From assembly GCA_041394145.1 (NCBI GenBank), contig JAWKIW010000013.1:62001-126000 (forward strand): 64,000 nt of DNA. Reading direction: 5' to 3'. Each line of letters opens with the position of its first letter. Within the stretch, counting starts at the first letter, position 1. This document shows positions 18,643 through 30,684 of this stretch, piece by piece. Below the pieces are notes generated by a model. The model searched no databases and had not been told where the DNA came from. It saw nothing but the letters and a program-made list of their open reading frames with translations. The translations under genes were made by a program, and so were the position numbers. This stretch comes from JAWKIW01 sp041394145. GTDB taxonomy: Bacteria; Actinomycetota; Acidimicrobiia; Acidimicrobiales; Acidimicrobilacustridaceae.

Positions 18643-19953
18643 TCAGGCCGGGTGCAGGCGGACCGGCAGGTGCCGGAGGCCGGTGTGCTTGTTCGACCGG
18701 ACCCACTCGGGGGGGCCGGTGACCTCGAGCGCCGCCACCCGGTCGAGCAGCTCGTCGAGCAGGACGCGCATCTCGAGGCGGGCGAGGTTGGCGCCGAGGC
18801 AGAAGTGGGCGCCGTGGCCGAAGGCGAGGTGCCGGTTGGGTGACCGCCGGATGTCGAACCGGAAGGGGTCGTCGAAGACCTCCTCGTCCCGGTTGGCCGA
18901 CGCCCACCACAGCGTGACCTTGTCGCCGGCGGCGACGGGTCGGCCGTCGATCTCGGTGTCGCGGGTCGCGGTCCGGCGGTTGTAGGTCGTCGACGACGAC
19001 CACCGCAGCATCTCTTCGATCGCGCCCGGCAGCAGCGCCCGGTCGGCCCGCAGCTCGGCCCACTGCCCGGGATGGTCGACGAGGGCGAGCACGCCCAAGG
19101 CGATCGAGTTGCGGGTCGTCTCCGAGCCGGCGGCGATGAGCAGGTTGAAGAACATCTGCAGCTCGAGCTCGGTGAGCGGCCCCGGTGGCGCATCCTGCTC
19201 GTCGCCGGCCACGCGGGCGTGCACCAGCACCGAGAGCATGTCGTCGCCCGGCTCGGACCGCCGCCGCTCGATGAGGTCGGTGCCGTAGGTGAACATGGCG
19301 GCCGAGGCGGCCGCCGCCCGGTCGCCCTGCTCGCCGAGGTCGCGGTCGTCGTAGTCGAGGGTGGCCTCGGCCCACGCGAACAGGTCGTGGCGGTCCTCCT
19401 GGGGTACACCGAGGACGCGGGCGATCGCCTGCAGGGGGAGCTCGGCGGCGACGTCGCGCAGGAAGTCGCAGGCGCCGCGCTCGACCGCGTCGTCGACGAT
19501 GGTGCGACTGCGCTGCCGAAGGTCGTCCTCCATCGCCGCCAACGCTCGGGGTGCGACGGCCGGCGTCAGCAGCTGGCGGATCCGCTGGTGCCGGGGGTCG
19601 TCCATCATGTTGAGCAGCACCCCGGCCGCGAAGCCGTTCGGCAGGTCCTCGATCAGGGTCCCGCCGCCGTCGCGGCCCCCGCCCGTCGCCGACGAGAAGG
19701 TGGCGCCGTCGCCGGCCACCGCCAGCACGTCGCGGTGACGGCTGAGCACCCAGAAGCCCTCGCCGCCCGGGGTGTGGCTGGTCGGTGGGTGGAACCACAC
19801 GGGCGCGTCGCGGCGCAGGGTGCAGAAGACATCGTGCGGGAAGCCCTCGGCGAACCGGTCGAGGTCGGTGAGGTCGACACCGGCCAGGTCGATGCCGTCG
19901 GGGTCGCCGATGCCGCCAGGGTCGTCGCCCGGCCCCCTGTACGTCGCCGTCAT
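18643..19953 (-). CDS. Cytochrome P450, CYP124/125/142-like
   Basis: A 436-residue P450. The I-helix is AAGSETTRNSIALG, the K-helix is EEMLRW, and the heme loop FGHGAHFCLG has the thiolate Cys at ~385. The stretches RTATRDTEIDG, WWASANRDEEVFDDPF and FDIRRSPNRHLAFG are strongly like actinobacterial CYP125, CYP124 and CYP142, which hydroxylate the terminal carbon of sterol or branched lipid side chains. Redox partners are not next to it. The ATG at 19953 was chosen; an earlier start at 19983 is possible. Converges on the beta-hydroxylase-like gene. Confidence 0.9.
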   Translation of the reverse strand: MTATYRGPGDDPGGIGDPDGIDLAGVDLTDLDRFAEGFPHDVFCTLRRDAPVWFHPPTSHTPGGEGFWVLSRHRDVLAVAGDGATFSSATGGGRDGGGTLIEDLPNGFAAGVLLNMMDDPRHQRIRQLLTPAVAPRALAAMEDDLRQRSRTIVDDAVERGACDFLRDVAAELPLQAIARVLGVPQEDRHDLFAWAEATLDYDDRDLGEQGDRAAAASAAMFTYGTDLIERRRSEPGDDMLSVLVHARVAGDEQDAPPGPLTELELQMFFNLLIAAGSETTRNSIALGVLALVDHPGQWAELRADRALLPGAIEEMLRWSSSTTYNRRTATRDTEIDGRPVAAGDKVTLWWASANRDEEVFDDPFRFDIRRSPNRHLAFGHGAHFCLGANLARLEMRVLLDELLDRVAALEVTGPPEWVRSNKHTGLRHLPVRLHPA

Positions 19954-20037
19954 CGCACGCCTCCGGTCGCCGGCCGGGTCCACGGGCCCCGGACCCGTCG
20001 CAACCTACCGGTCCGGAACGGTCCAGCGGATCGGGCG

Positions 20038-21056
20038 ATGCGGCAGCCGACCGTGCTGCGGCGCGAAGATCGGCGGGCCGTGGACGCGCCCGTGCTCACC
20101 CTGACGATCGACCTCGAGGACCACCGTCCCGTGCCGACCTGGCCGGCGCGGTACCCCGACCAGATGCGACGGTGGCTCGACCACTGCGACGAGCGCGGCA
20201 TCCGGGCCACCGTGTTCGTCGTCGGAGCCGTCGCCCACCGCAGCCCCGAGCTCGTCGTCGAGATCGCCCGCCGCGGCCACGAGATCGGCTTGCACAACTT
20301 CGACCACTGGGCGTTGTTCTCGTGCCGACCCGAGAGCTTCGGGCCGCGGGTGGCCGCCGAGCGGGTCTGGCTGGAGGAGCTCACCGGCACCGCGGTGGTG
20401 GGCTTCCGGGCCCCGGCGGGGACGCTGGTCCCGTCGACGGTGTGGGCCACCGAGGCGCTCCTCGAGGCGGGGTTCACCTACTCGGCGAGCGCCCTGCCGG
20501 CCCAGACCTACGGCGTCGGCTTCCCCGGATGTCCCAGCACCCCGTTCCGCTGGCCGTCGGGGCTGGCCGAGCTGCCGTGCCCGGTCGTGGCCGCCGGAGG
20601 GGTGGGGTTGCCGTTCCTCGGGGGCACCTTCCTGCGGGTGCTGCCCCTTCCCGTGGTGCGACGCCTGGCCGCCGACCTGCCGACCGGCTCGGTGCCGTGG
20701 GTGTACGGCCACCCCTACGACGTCGACGTGCTCGAGCCCGTGTACCGGGTGGAGGAGGTCGGCCGGTGGGGCACCGTGCTGCTGTGGCTCAACCGGGGGC
20801 GCATGTTCGCCAAGGTCGACGCCGTGCTGGGCCCGGTCGCCGGGGCACCCCTCGCCGAGCGTCTGGCCGGGCTCGGCGACGAACTCCCGGTGTTCGACCC
20901 GGTGGCGGCGCCCTCGGCCGGCTCGGCGGTGACCGGGCACGTGGCCCGGGTGCTGCGCCGGGACCACCTGCGCCGGCGGCTGGCGGCACCGGGCGCGCTC
21001 GTCGACGCCGCCGACGAGGCCGCGACCGGCAACGTCGACGACCTGGCGCCGGCCTC

Positions 21057-21060
<4 letters not shown>
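20038..21060 (+). CDS. Polysaccharide deacetylase family protein
   Basis: A 340-residue NodB-like carbohydrate esterase. It opens with LTLTIDLEDHRPVPTW, the metal-binding Asp-Glu-Asp start of deacetylases resembling the DUF3473/PEP-CTERM-associated group. ATVFVVGAVAHRSPELV and GHEIGLHNFDHW follow, the latter holding the second metal motif, and then GFRAPAGTLVP. Family members remove acetyl groups from N-acetylated sugars in surface polymers. Starts at ATG 20038 or GTG 20080 are both reasonable. Its TGA overlaps the mtnA GTG, so they are co-translated although functionally unrelated. Confidence 0.82.
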
Positions 21061-22043
<983 letters not shown>

Positions 22044-22111
22044 GCCCGTCGTCATCGCCAATCGCAGCTCGTGCCACGGCGCCCGCTCATCGGCGTCTCA
22101 TGGGCGATGGC

Positions 22112-22117
22112 TAGGGT
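22112..22117 (+). promoter_or_regulatory. -10 box TAGGGT of the secreted protein gene
   Basis: TAGGGT ends six bases before the ATG at 22124. Confidence 0.5.
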
Positions 22118-22123
22118 GGCCCC

Positions 22124-22651
22124 ATGGCGTGGACCGGCGTTCGCCGAGGGCTCGTCGGTGCGGTCGCGGTCACCGTCGTGCTGTTCGGCCTGGCGATGGG
22201 GGCGGCCGCTCGGACCGGTGCCGGCGCTGATGTGGGGCCGACCACCTCCACCCGGACCGGTCCTGCACCGGGTGGGGTCTTCGACCGGATCTGGAAGGGG
22301 TCGGCCGACGTGGCCGCCGCAGCGCTCGGCATCACCGCCGACCAGCTGCGCACCGAGACCGAGCTGGGCGACCGTTCGGTGGCAGAGGTGGCGGTCGCCC
22401 ACGGCAGAGCACCCGAGGTGGTGCAGGCGGCCGTCACCACGGCGGCACTCCGTCGTCTCGATGACGCCGTCGGCAGCGGCGCCCTGACCGAGGCCGACGC
22501 GGCCGGGTTCCGTGCCCGAGTGCCCGGGCTGGCTGACCGGTACGTCCACGCGCCGCAGGCCGCGGGCCACGGAACGACCACCACGTCGACGACAGCGTCC
22601 TCGGCGCCGTCGAACACCTCGACGTCCACCAGCTCGACGTCCACCAGCTGA
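22124..22651 (+). CDS. Exported protein with helical repeat and Ser/Thr tail
   Basis: A 175-residue protein with a signal or anchor helix (residues ~8-28). A helical module follows: LGITADQLRTETELGDRSVA then VAHGRAPEVVQAA and GALTEADAAGF. Such ITADQLR...LTxAQA modules recur in exported actinobacterial proteins of unknown role. The tail is almost pure Ser/Thr. After the stop, Ser/Thr/Pro codons continue in other frames to a TGA near 22773, so the real protein is probably ~50 residues longer and interrupted by indels. The leaderless start is fixed by TAGGGT. Confidence 0.65.
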   Translation: MAWTGVRRGLVGAVAVTVVLFGLAMGAAARTGAGADVGPTTSTRTGPAPGGVFDRIWKGSADVAAAALGITADQLRTETELGDRSVAEVAVAHGRAPEVVQAAVTTAALRRLDDAVGSGALTEADAAGFRARVPGLADRYVHAPQAAGHGTTTTSTTASSAPSNTSTSTSSTSTS

Positions 22652-22825
22652 CGTCGGCCTCGTCGACGACGTCGTCGTCGAGCTCGACCACCTCCGCCCG
22701 CACCGACCTCGGTGAGGGCGCCCGCGGGGACCACCGTCGGGACCTCCGGCCCGCCGGGTACGACATCGGGTCGGTGATCGCCATCGCGGCGAGGGCGGTC
22801 ACACCCCGTCGGTACGTCCGTCGAC

Positions 22826-23448
22826 GTGGGGCTGCTGCTCGACGCCATCCTCGACCCGCTGCTCGGGACGTCGTGCGCGGTGTGCGCCGCACCGGGCCCG
22901 TCGCCGTGCTCGCGGTGCTGCACGGCGTTGCGGGCAGCCGGGCCGGTGCGACCATGCCCCGGCGGGCTGGCGTCGTGCACGGCGCTGCTGCGCTACGCCG
23001 GAGCCGGCCGCGACCTCGTCACCGGCCTCAAGTACCGCAACCACCGCGTGGCCCTGCGGCCGCTCGCCGGCGCCGCCGCCGACCTCGTGGGGTTCCCGGT
23101 CGACGTCGTCACCTGGCCGCCCACCACCGCGGCGCGGCGCCGGCGCCGGGGCTGATCAGGCCGAGCTGGCCGCTCGGATCGTGGCGCGGCAGCTCGGCTG
23201 TCCTGCCCGTCGTCTGCTGGGCCGGCGGCCGGGCCCGGCGCAGACCGGCCGGCGCGGCCGGGAGCGGCGCGACGGGCCGGCCTTCGTCGTCGCCGGTGGG
23301 TCACAGCACGTCGCGGGCGCGCCGTGCTGCTCGTCGACGACGTCGTCACGACCGGGGCGACGTCGGCTCGGCGGCCCGGCTGCGGGCGGCCGGTGCCGCC
23401 GAGGTGCACGGGCTGGCGCTGGCCCGGACGCCGGCCCCCACCCGGTGA
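22826..23448 (+). pseudogene. comF: ComF family phosphoribosyltransferase, frameshifted three times
   Basis: Joining the frames gives a ComF-type protein. The N-terminus holds the zinc-ribbon cysteines (TSCAVCAAPGPSPCSRCC), then LLRYAGAGRDLVTGLKYRNH. After ~23150 the text continues DQAELAARIVARQLGCPARR in a second frame, then RAVLLVDDVVTTGAT, the PRPP-binding loop, in a third, and SAARLRAAGAAEVHGLALAR at the end. Breaks are near 23150, 23317 and 23361, each explained by one or two missing bases. ComF proteins act in DNA uptake in competent species; in others the role is unclear. Three indels in ~620 bp suggest poor sequence or true decay. Confidence 0.75.
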
Positions 23449-23478
23449 CGGCGCCGTTGCGCTTCTGCGGACTCCATC

Positions 23479-23511
23479 TGCGCTCGATCCGATCGGGTCG
23501 GATCGAGCGCA
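23479..23511 (+). terminator. Hairpin downstream of comF
   Basis: TGCGCTCGATCCGA and its perfect complement flank a five-base TCGGG loop, forming a 14-bp stem 31 bases after the comF stop. No T-run follows, so it may be a weak terminator or a transcript-end stabiliser. Confidence 0.4.
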
Positions 23512-23663
23512 CCCGATCGATCGCGCCGGCGCCTCGACGCGCACATAGGTCGAGCGACTCACTGTGGGTCCGGGCGCCTGCTGTTGCTCAAGGCCGCGCG
23601 CGCCGGCTCCGATACTCGTCACGACATCGGGCGGACGAGTTGTCGGACAGGTGGTGCGGCGGC

Positions 23664-23930
23664 ATGCAACCCACAGATGTGCAGGTGGAGCGATCACTGG
23701 CGGCGCTGCGCGGGGACGGCGGCGCGGGCCTCGCCGAGCCGCTGGCCGAGGCCGGCGGGCGGGGTGACGAGGTGCCCGACGGCCTGCTCGAGCAGCTCGA
23801 GGCGACGCCGCCGGTGCGGCCGGATCGCCTCGCCGAGGCGCGGGCACGGTTGGCCGTCGGTGACCAGCCCGACGCCGACACCCTGGCCAAGCGGATGGTG
23901 GGCCGGCTCGTGTGCGACCGCCTCCGCTGA
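23664..23930 (+). CDS. FlgM-like anti-sigma factor protein
   Basis: An 88-residue, acidic, Ala-rich protein. The C-terminal half, RPDRLAEARARLAVGDQPDA followed by DTLAKRMVGRLVCDRL, matches the FlgM C-terminal region that binds and holds the flagellar sigma factor (R-x-x-x-I/L-x...G-x-Y/Q-x-x-D...A-x-x-h). The N-terminal half is low in hydrophobic residues, as in FlgM. No flagellar genes are in the window, so motility is only hinted at. The ATG at 23664 was chosen; the frame is open upstream but passes through comF remains. Confidence 0.5.
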   Translation: MQPTDVQVERSLAALRGDGGAGLAEPLAEAGGRGDEVPDGLLEQLEATPPVRPDRLAEARARLAVGDQPDADTLAKRMVGRLVCDRLR

Positions 23931-24070
23931 TCGGGTGGCGATCGTGGCCGGCAGGTGACGCCGGGGCCCTGCCTGGCCCGTAGGTGACCCCGGGCACACC
24001 CCACCGGCCGCGCCTACCATGGCGTCCACCGGGGACCCGCGACAGGAGCTCGACCCGAGGGAGGACTGCG

Positions 24071-24373
24071 TTGGACATCACCATCAGCAGCCGCAATGTC
24101 GTCCTGTCCGACTCGCTCGTCTCGGCCACCAAGCGCAAGGTCAACCGCCTGGGCCGATTCGACCGCGCCGCCCTGCGCGCCGACGTGCACTTCAGCCACG
24201 AGCCGACCCGCAGCACGGCCGACTGCGAGGTGTGCGAGGTCGTCCTGGCCGGTGCCGACCACCGGCTGCACAGCCGGGCGGCGGCAGGTGACGGCTTCAC
24301 CGCCGTCGACCGGGCCGTGGCGAAGCTGCAGCAGCAGCTCGACCGGGTGAAGGCCCGGTCGACGTTGCGCTGA
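24071..24373 (+). CDS. hpf: Ribosome hibernation promoting factor/RaiA, short form
   Basis: A 100-residue protein starting at TTG after a GGGAGGACTGCG ribosome binding site. It has the S30AE fold pattern: DITISSRNVVLSDSLVSATK, LGRFDRAALRADVHF, VVLAGADHRLHSRAAAGDGF and AVDRAVAKLQQQLDRVK. Such proteins bind the decoding centre of idle ribosomes. Most actinobacterial forms are long, with a C-terminal dimerisation domain that makes 100S dimers; here that domain is absent. A TACCAT box at 24015-24020 would give a ~45-base leader. It lies just before secA, as is common. Confidence 0.88.
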   Translation: MDITISSRNVVLSDSLVSATKRKVNRLGRFDRAALRADVHFSHEPTRSTADCEVCEVVLAGADHRLHSRAAAGDGFTAVDRAVAKLQQQLDRVKARSTLR

Positions 24374-24482
24374 CCGGCACCCCGCCCAGCCTCGTCGACC
24401 CGGCCGCCCGCCGCTGCCGCGCGTCCCCTCGCCGAGCACCGGGGGCGACCCGGCGCGGGGGAGCGAGGCCGACCGCCACCGG

Positions 24483-24488
24483 TAGGCT
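24483..24488 (+). promoter_or_regulatory. -10 box TAGGCT of secA
   Basis: TAGGCT ends eight bases before the secA ATG at 24497. Confidence 0.5.
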
Positions 24489-24496
24489 GGCCCGCC

Positions 24497-27229
<2,733 letters not shown>

Positions 27230-27238
27230 ACCCCTGAG

Positions 27239-28351
27239 ATGCGCGACTTCACCGACGACCTCGCCGCGCTGCGCACGCGCCTCGCCGAGGCGGAGGCCTA
27301 CCTCCGCATCGACGAGCTGCGCCGCGTCCGTCCCCAGCTCGAGACCGAGGCCTCCCGTCCCGACCTGTGGGACGACCCCGAGACCGCCCGAAAGGTCACG
27401 GGCGAGCTGGCGTCGGTCACCGAGGACCTCGAGCTGTTCGACGACCTGACGGCTCGCATCGACGACGCCGAGACGCTGTTCGAGCTGGGCCGCGAGGAGG
27501 GCGACGACTCGGTCGAGGCCGAGGTGGCCGAGCAGCTCGAGGCGCTGCGCCGCGACTTCGACGAGCTCGAGCTGCGCTCGTTGTTCACGGGGGAGTGGGA
27601 CGACCACGACGCGGTGTGCGAGGTGCACTCCGGCGAGGGCGGCACCGACTCCCAGGACTGGGCCGAGATGATGCTGCGGATGTACCGCCGCTGGGCCGAG
27701 CGGCACGGGTTCGACTTCGAGCTCGACGAGGTCACCGCCGGCCAGGAGGCCGGCATCTCGTCGGCCACCTTCATCGTGAAGGGCCGCCACGCCTACGGAC
27801 GGCTGCGCAGCGAGAAGGGCACGCACCGGCTGGTGCGCATCTCGCCCTTCAACGCCCAGGGCAAGCGCCAGACTGCGTTCGCCTCCCTGTCGGTCGTGCC
27901 GTTCGTCGAGGAGGGCGAGACCGACGTCGAGGTCGACCCCAAGGACCTGCGCATCGACGTGTACCGCTCGTCGGGTGCGGGGGGCCAGCACGTGAACGTG
28001 ACCGACTCGGCCGTGCGCATCACCCACCTGCCCACCGGCATCGTGGTCTCGTGTCAGAACGAGCGCAGCCAGCACCAGAACAAGGACCGGGCGATGCAGA
28101 TCCTCAAGGCCAAGCTCGCCGACCGCGAGCGCGAGCAGCGCGAGGCCGAGATGGCCGCCATCGCCGGCCCGAAGGAGACCGCCGGCTTCGGCAGTCGCAT
28201 CCGCTCCTACGTCATGCAGCCCTACCAGCAGGTCAAGGACGAGCGGTCGGGCCTCGAGGTCGGCGACGTCGACGGCGTCATCGACGGCGACCTCGACCCG
28301 CTCATGGAGGCCTTCCTGCGCTGGGAGCGCGCCGCCGGCCAGGCGTCCTGA
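27239..28351 (+). CDS. prfB: Peptide chain release factor 2
   Basis: A 370-residue release factor for UGA and UAA. The codon-recognition tripeptide is S202-P-F204 in RISPFNAQGKRQ, and the peptidyl-hydrolysis motif is GGQ at 248-250 in SSGAGGQHVNVTDSAVRI. The first domain is a helical bundle with TEASRPDLWDDPETARKV. The frame is continuous from the ATG, so the programmed +1 frameshift that regulates RF2 in many bacteria is absent, as is usual in actinobacteria. It begins nine bases after secA. Confidence 0.96.
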   Translation: MRDFTDDLAALRTRLAEAEAYLRIDELRRVRPQLETEASRPDLWDDPETARKVTGELASVTEDLELFDDLTARIDDAETLFELGREEGDDSVEAEVAEQLEALRRDFDELELRSLFTGEWDDHDAVCEVHSGEGGTDSQDWAEMMLRMYRRWAERHGFDFELDEVTAGQEAGISSATFIVKGRHAYGRLRSEKGTHRLVRISPFNAQGKRQTAFASLSVVPFVEEGETDVEVDPKDLRIDVYRSSGAGGQHVNVTDSAVRITHLPTGIVVSCQNERSQHQNKDRAMQILKAKLADREREQREAEMAAIAGPKETAGFGSRIRSYVMQPYQQVKDERSGLEVGDVDGVIDGDLDPLMEAFLRWERAAGQAS

Positions 28352-28380
28352 GATCCGGGCCCGGCGCGCCGGGGCCGGAG

Positions 28381-28386
28381 TACGCT
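28381..28386 (+). promoter_or_regulatory. -10 box TACGCT of the PNPOx-like gene
   Basis: TACGCT ends eight bases before the GTG at 28395. Confidence 0.45.
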
Positions 28387-28394
28387 GCACGCCC

Positions 28395-28865
28395 GTGCCG
28401 GCGTGGAGCGCCTTCGAACGGGCCGAACCCGAGCTCGCCGCCAAGGTGCGGCGGCTGTTCGACGCCGGCCGCCACAAGACGATCGCGACGCTGTGCGCCG
28501 ACGGCTCACCCCGCATCTCGGGCATCGAGTGCGAGTTCGCCGACGGCGATCTCCGGTTCGGATCGATGACCGGTGCCCGCAAGGGGGACGACCTCCGGCG
28601 GGATCCCCGCTTCGCCCTGCACGGGCCGACCTTCCACCCCGAGGTGGGCCAGGAGCACGCGTGGCCGGGGGAGGCGAAGATCGCCGGCCGGGCGGTGCCC
28701 GCCGGCCCGCTCGTCGGCGGGGCGGCGAGCGGGCAGCCCGACGGGGAGCTGTTCGTCGCCGACATCACCGAGGTCGTCGTGACCGGCCTCGATGCCGGGG
28801 CGACGCGGCTCGTCATCGAGTCGTGGACTCCCGAGCGGGGGCTGCGCCGCGTCGAGCGGGCGTAG
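28395..28865 (+). CDS. Pyridoxamine 5'-phosphate oxidase-like flavin/F420-binding protein
   Basis: A 156-residue split-barrel protein. The N-terminal strand pair HKTIATLCADGSPRISGIEC and LRFGSMTGARKGDDLRRDPR are typical of the PNPOx-like and F420/FMN-binding families, where the second stretch contacts the cofactor phosphate. Family members are oxidases or reductases with flavin or F420; the real substrate cannot be read. The GTG start follows a TACGCT box. It stands alone between prfB and ftsE. Confidence 0.75.
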   Translation: MPAWSAFERAEPELAAKVRRLFDAGRHKTIATLCADGSPRISGIECEFADGDLRFGSMTGARKGDDLRRDPRFALHGPTFHPEVGQEHAWPGEAKIAGRAVPAGPLVGGAASGQPDGELFVADITEVVVTGLDAGATRLVIESWTPERGLRRVERA

Positions 28866-29054
28866 CCCGGCGGGTCGCCGACCGCGAGACGGCACCGGGG
28901 GATTGCCACCGATCGCGAGGTCGGGCCGTCTAGGTTTGTCGGCCGACGCAGCGCCGGCCGGGCACCGTGCGCCGGACCCCCGCAGCTCGGCGTTCTCCCT
29001 GGTCCCCGGGGGTGCACCGAACCCGACCACCCGGTGACGTAACGTGATCGCAAC

Positions 29055-29732
29055 ATGATCAAGCTCGAAGACGTCTCGAAGGTCTACAAGGGCGACGTCG
29101 TCGCCCTGCGCAACGCGTCGGTGGAGATCGGCAAGGGCGAGTTCGTGTTCCTCGTCGGCGCCTCCGGCAGCGGCAAGTCCACCTTCATCCGCCTCCTCAA
29201 CAAGGAGGAGGACCCCACCGGCGGGCACATCTTCGTGGCCGGCAAGGACATCGGCGACCTCTCGGCCTGGAAGGTGCCGTTCCTGCGGCGCAACATCGGC
29301 TGCGTCTTCCAGGACTTCAAGCTGCTGTCCAACAAGACGGTCGCCGAGAACGTGGCGTTCGCCCTCGAGGTGATCGGTCGGCCGCGCCACGTCGTGCAGA
29401 CCCAGGTGCCGGCCATCCTCGACCTCGTCGGCCTCGGCGCCAAGGCCGACAACTTCCCCAACGAGCTGTCCGGTGGCGAGCAGCAGCGGGTGTCGATCGC
29501 GCGGGCCTTCGTGAACCGGCCACTGATCCTGCTGGCCGACGAGCCAACCGGCAACCTCGACCCCGCCACCTCGGTCGGCATCATGCGGCTGCTCGACCGC
29601 ATCAACAAGACCGGCACCACGGTGGTCATGGCCACCCACGACCGCGGCATCGTCGACACCATGCGCCGCCGGGTGATCGAGCTCGACCGCGGCGAGATCA
29701 TCCGCGACCAGGCCCGCGGCGTCTACGAGTAA
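29055..29732 (+). CDS. ftsE: Cell division ATP-binding protein FtsE
   Basis: A 225-residue ABC ATPase. Walker A is GASGSGKS, the Q-loop lies in GCVFQDFKLL, the signature is LSGGEQQRV and Walker B is ILLADEPTGNLD, with MATHDRGIV as the switch His. FtsE with FtsX transmits division signals to cell-wall hydrolases outside the membrane. A TAACGT box at 29039-29044 lies ten bases before the ATG. ftsX follows after 14 bases, with AAGGAAG as its ribosome binding site. Confidence 0.96.
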   Translation: MIKLEDVSKVYKGDVVALRNASVEIGKGEFVFLVGASGSGKSTFIRLLNKEEDPTGGHIFVAGKDIGDLSAWKVPFLRRNIGCVFQDFKLLSNKTVAENVAFALEVIGRPRHVVQTQVPAILDLVGLGAKADNFPNELSGGEQQRVSIARAFVNRPLILLADEPTGNLDPATSVGIMRLLDRINKTGTTVVMATHDRGIVDTMRRRVIELDRGEIIRDQARGVYE

Positions 29733-29746
29733 GGAAGCAGACCACC

Positions 29747-30643
29747 GTGGCCATCAAGGTCGACTACGTGATCCGGGAGACCGGGTCGAACATCTTCCGG
29801 AACTTCACCATCACGCTGGCCTCGGTGCTCACCGTGATGGTGTCGCTGTTCCTCGTGGGGTTCTCCTTCATGCTCGGCCAGGGCGTCGAGAACGCCACCC
29901 GTCGCTGGCAGGGGGGCATCGAGTTCATCGTCTTCCTGAACCCCAACGCCACCCAGGACCAGGTCCAGTCCGTCGACCGGGACCTCAAGGAGAGCCCCGA
30001 GATCGAGAAGGTCACCTTCGTCGACCAGAACGCCGCCTACGAGGAGTTCAAGCAGCTGTTCGCCGGCCAGCAGGACCTGCTCGAGAGCGTCACGCCCGAT
30101 GTGCTGCCACCGTCGTACCGCGTCGTGCCCCGCCAGAAGGACGCCCAGTCCGTCGAGGCCCTGAGCGTGCAGTTCCGCAACAAGGCGGGGGTGAAGGAGG
30201 TCGTCTCGGCCACCGAGACGATCCGTCTGGTGCAGCAGCTGTCGAGCCGGCTCACGCTCGGCATCGTGTTCGTCTCGGGCTTCTTGCTGCTGGCGGCCTT
30301 CCTGCTCATCTTGAACACCATCCGGATGGCCATCTACGCCCGGCGCCGCGAGATCGAGGTGATGAAGCTCGTGGGCGCCACCAACTGGTTCATCCGCGTC
30401 CCGTTCATGGTGGAGGGCCTGGTCCAGGGCGTCATCGGCGCTTTGCTGGCCATCGCCGGGTTGTTACTCTTCAAGCCGTTCTTCGAGCAGTGGTTGCCGC
30501 CCGCCGACCAGTTCCCGTTGTTCAGCGGGTTCGTGCCGGCGAGCTCACAGCTGCTCGGCACGTACTTCCTCCTCGGTGTCACCGGCATGGTCGTCGGCGC
30601 CATCGGGGCGGGCATCGCCGTGACGAGGTTCCTCGACGTGTGA
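29747..30643 (+). CDS. ftsX: Cell division protein FtsX
   Basis: A 298-residue membrane protein of the FtsX/MacB permease class. One transmembrane helix (residues ~20-42) precedes a large extracellular loop (~45-170), which contains KESPEIEKVTFVDQNAAYEE and EEFKQLFAGQQDLLESVTPD. Three more helices follow at ~172-198, ~220-245 and ~268-292. The extracellular loop is the part that activates a peptidoglycan hydrolase. It starts at GTG and pairs with FtsE upstream and the coiled-coil M23 peptidase downstream. Confidence 0.95.
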   Translation: MAIKVDYVIRETGSNIFRNFTITLASVLTVMVSLFLVGFSFMLGQGVENATRRWQGGIEFIVFLNPNATQDQVQSVDRDLKESPEIEKVTFVDQNAAYEEFKQLFAGQQDLLESVTPDVLPPSYRVVPRQKDAQSVEALSVQFRNKAGVKEVVSATETIRLVQQLSSRLTLGIVFVSGFLLLAAFLLILNTIRMAIYARRREIEVMKLVGATNWFIRVPFMVEGLVQGVIGALLAIAGLLLFKPFFEQWLPPADQFPLFSGFVPASSQLLGTYFLLGVTGMVVGAIGAGIAVTRFLDV

Positions 30644-30684
30644 CGCGTCGTGGCGGGAGACAACGAGGTCTGGATGGGGGTCAG

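Noticed and set aside
23479..23511. Strong intrinsic terminator after comF
   Set aside because: The 14-bp stem is clear but lacks a T-run, so only a weak or alternative role is claimed.
27239..27400. Programmed +1 frameshift expected in prfB
   Set aside because: The RF2 frame is continuous from the ATG through the first domain with no internal TGA, so no recoding site is present.
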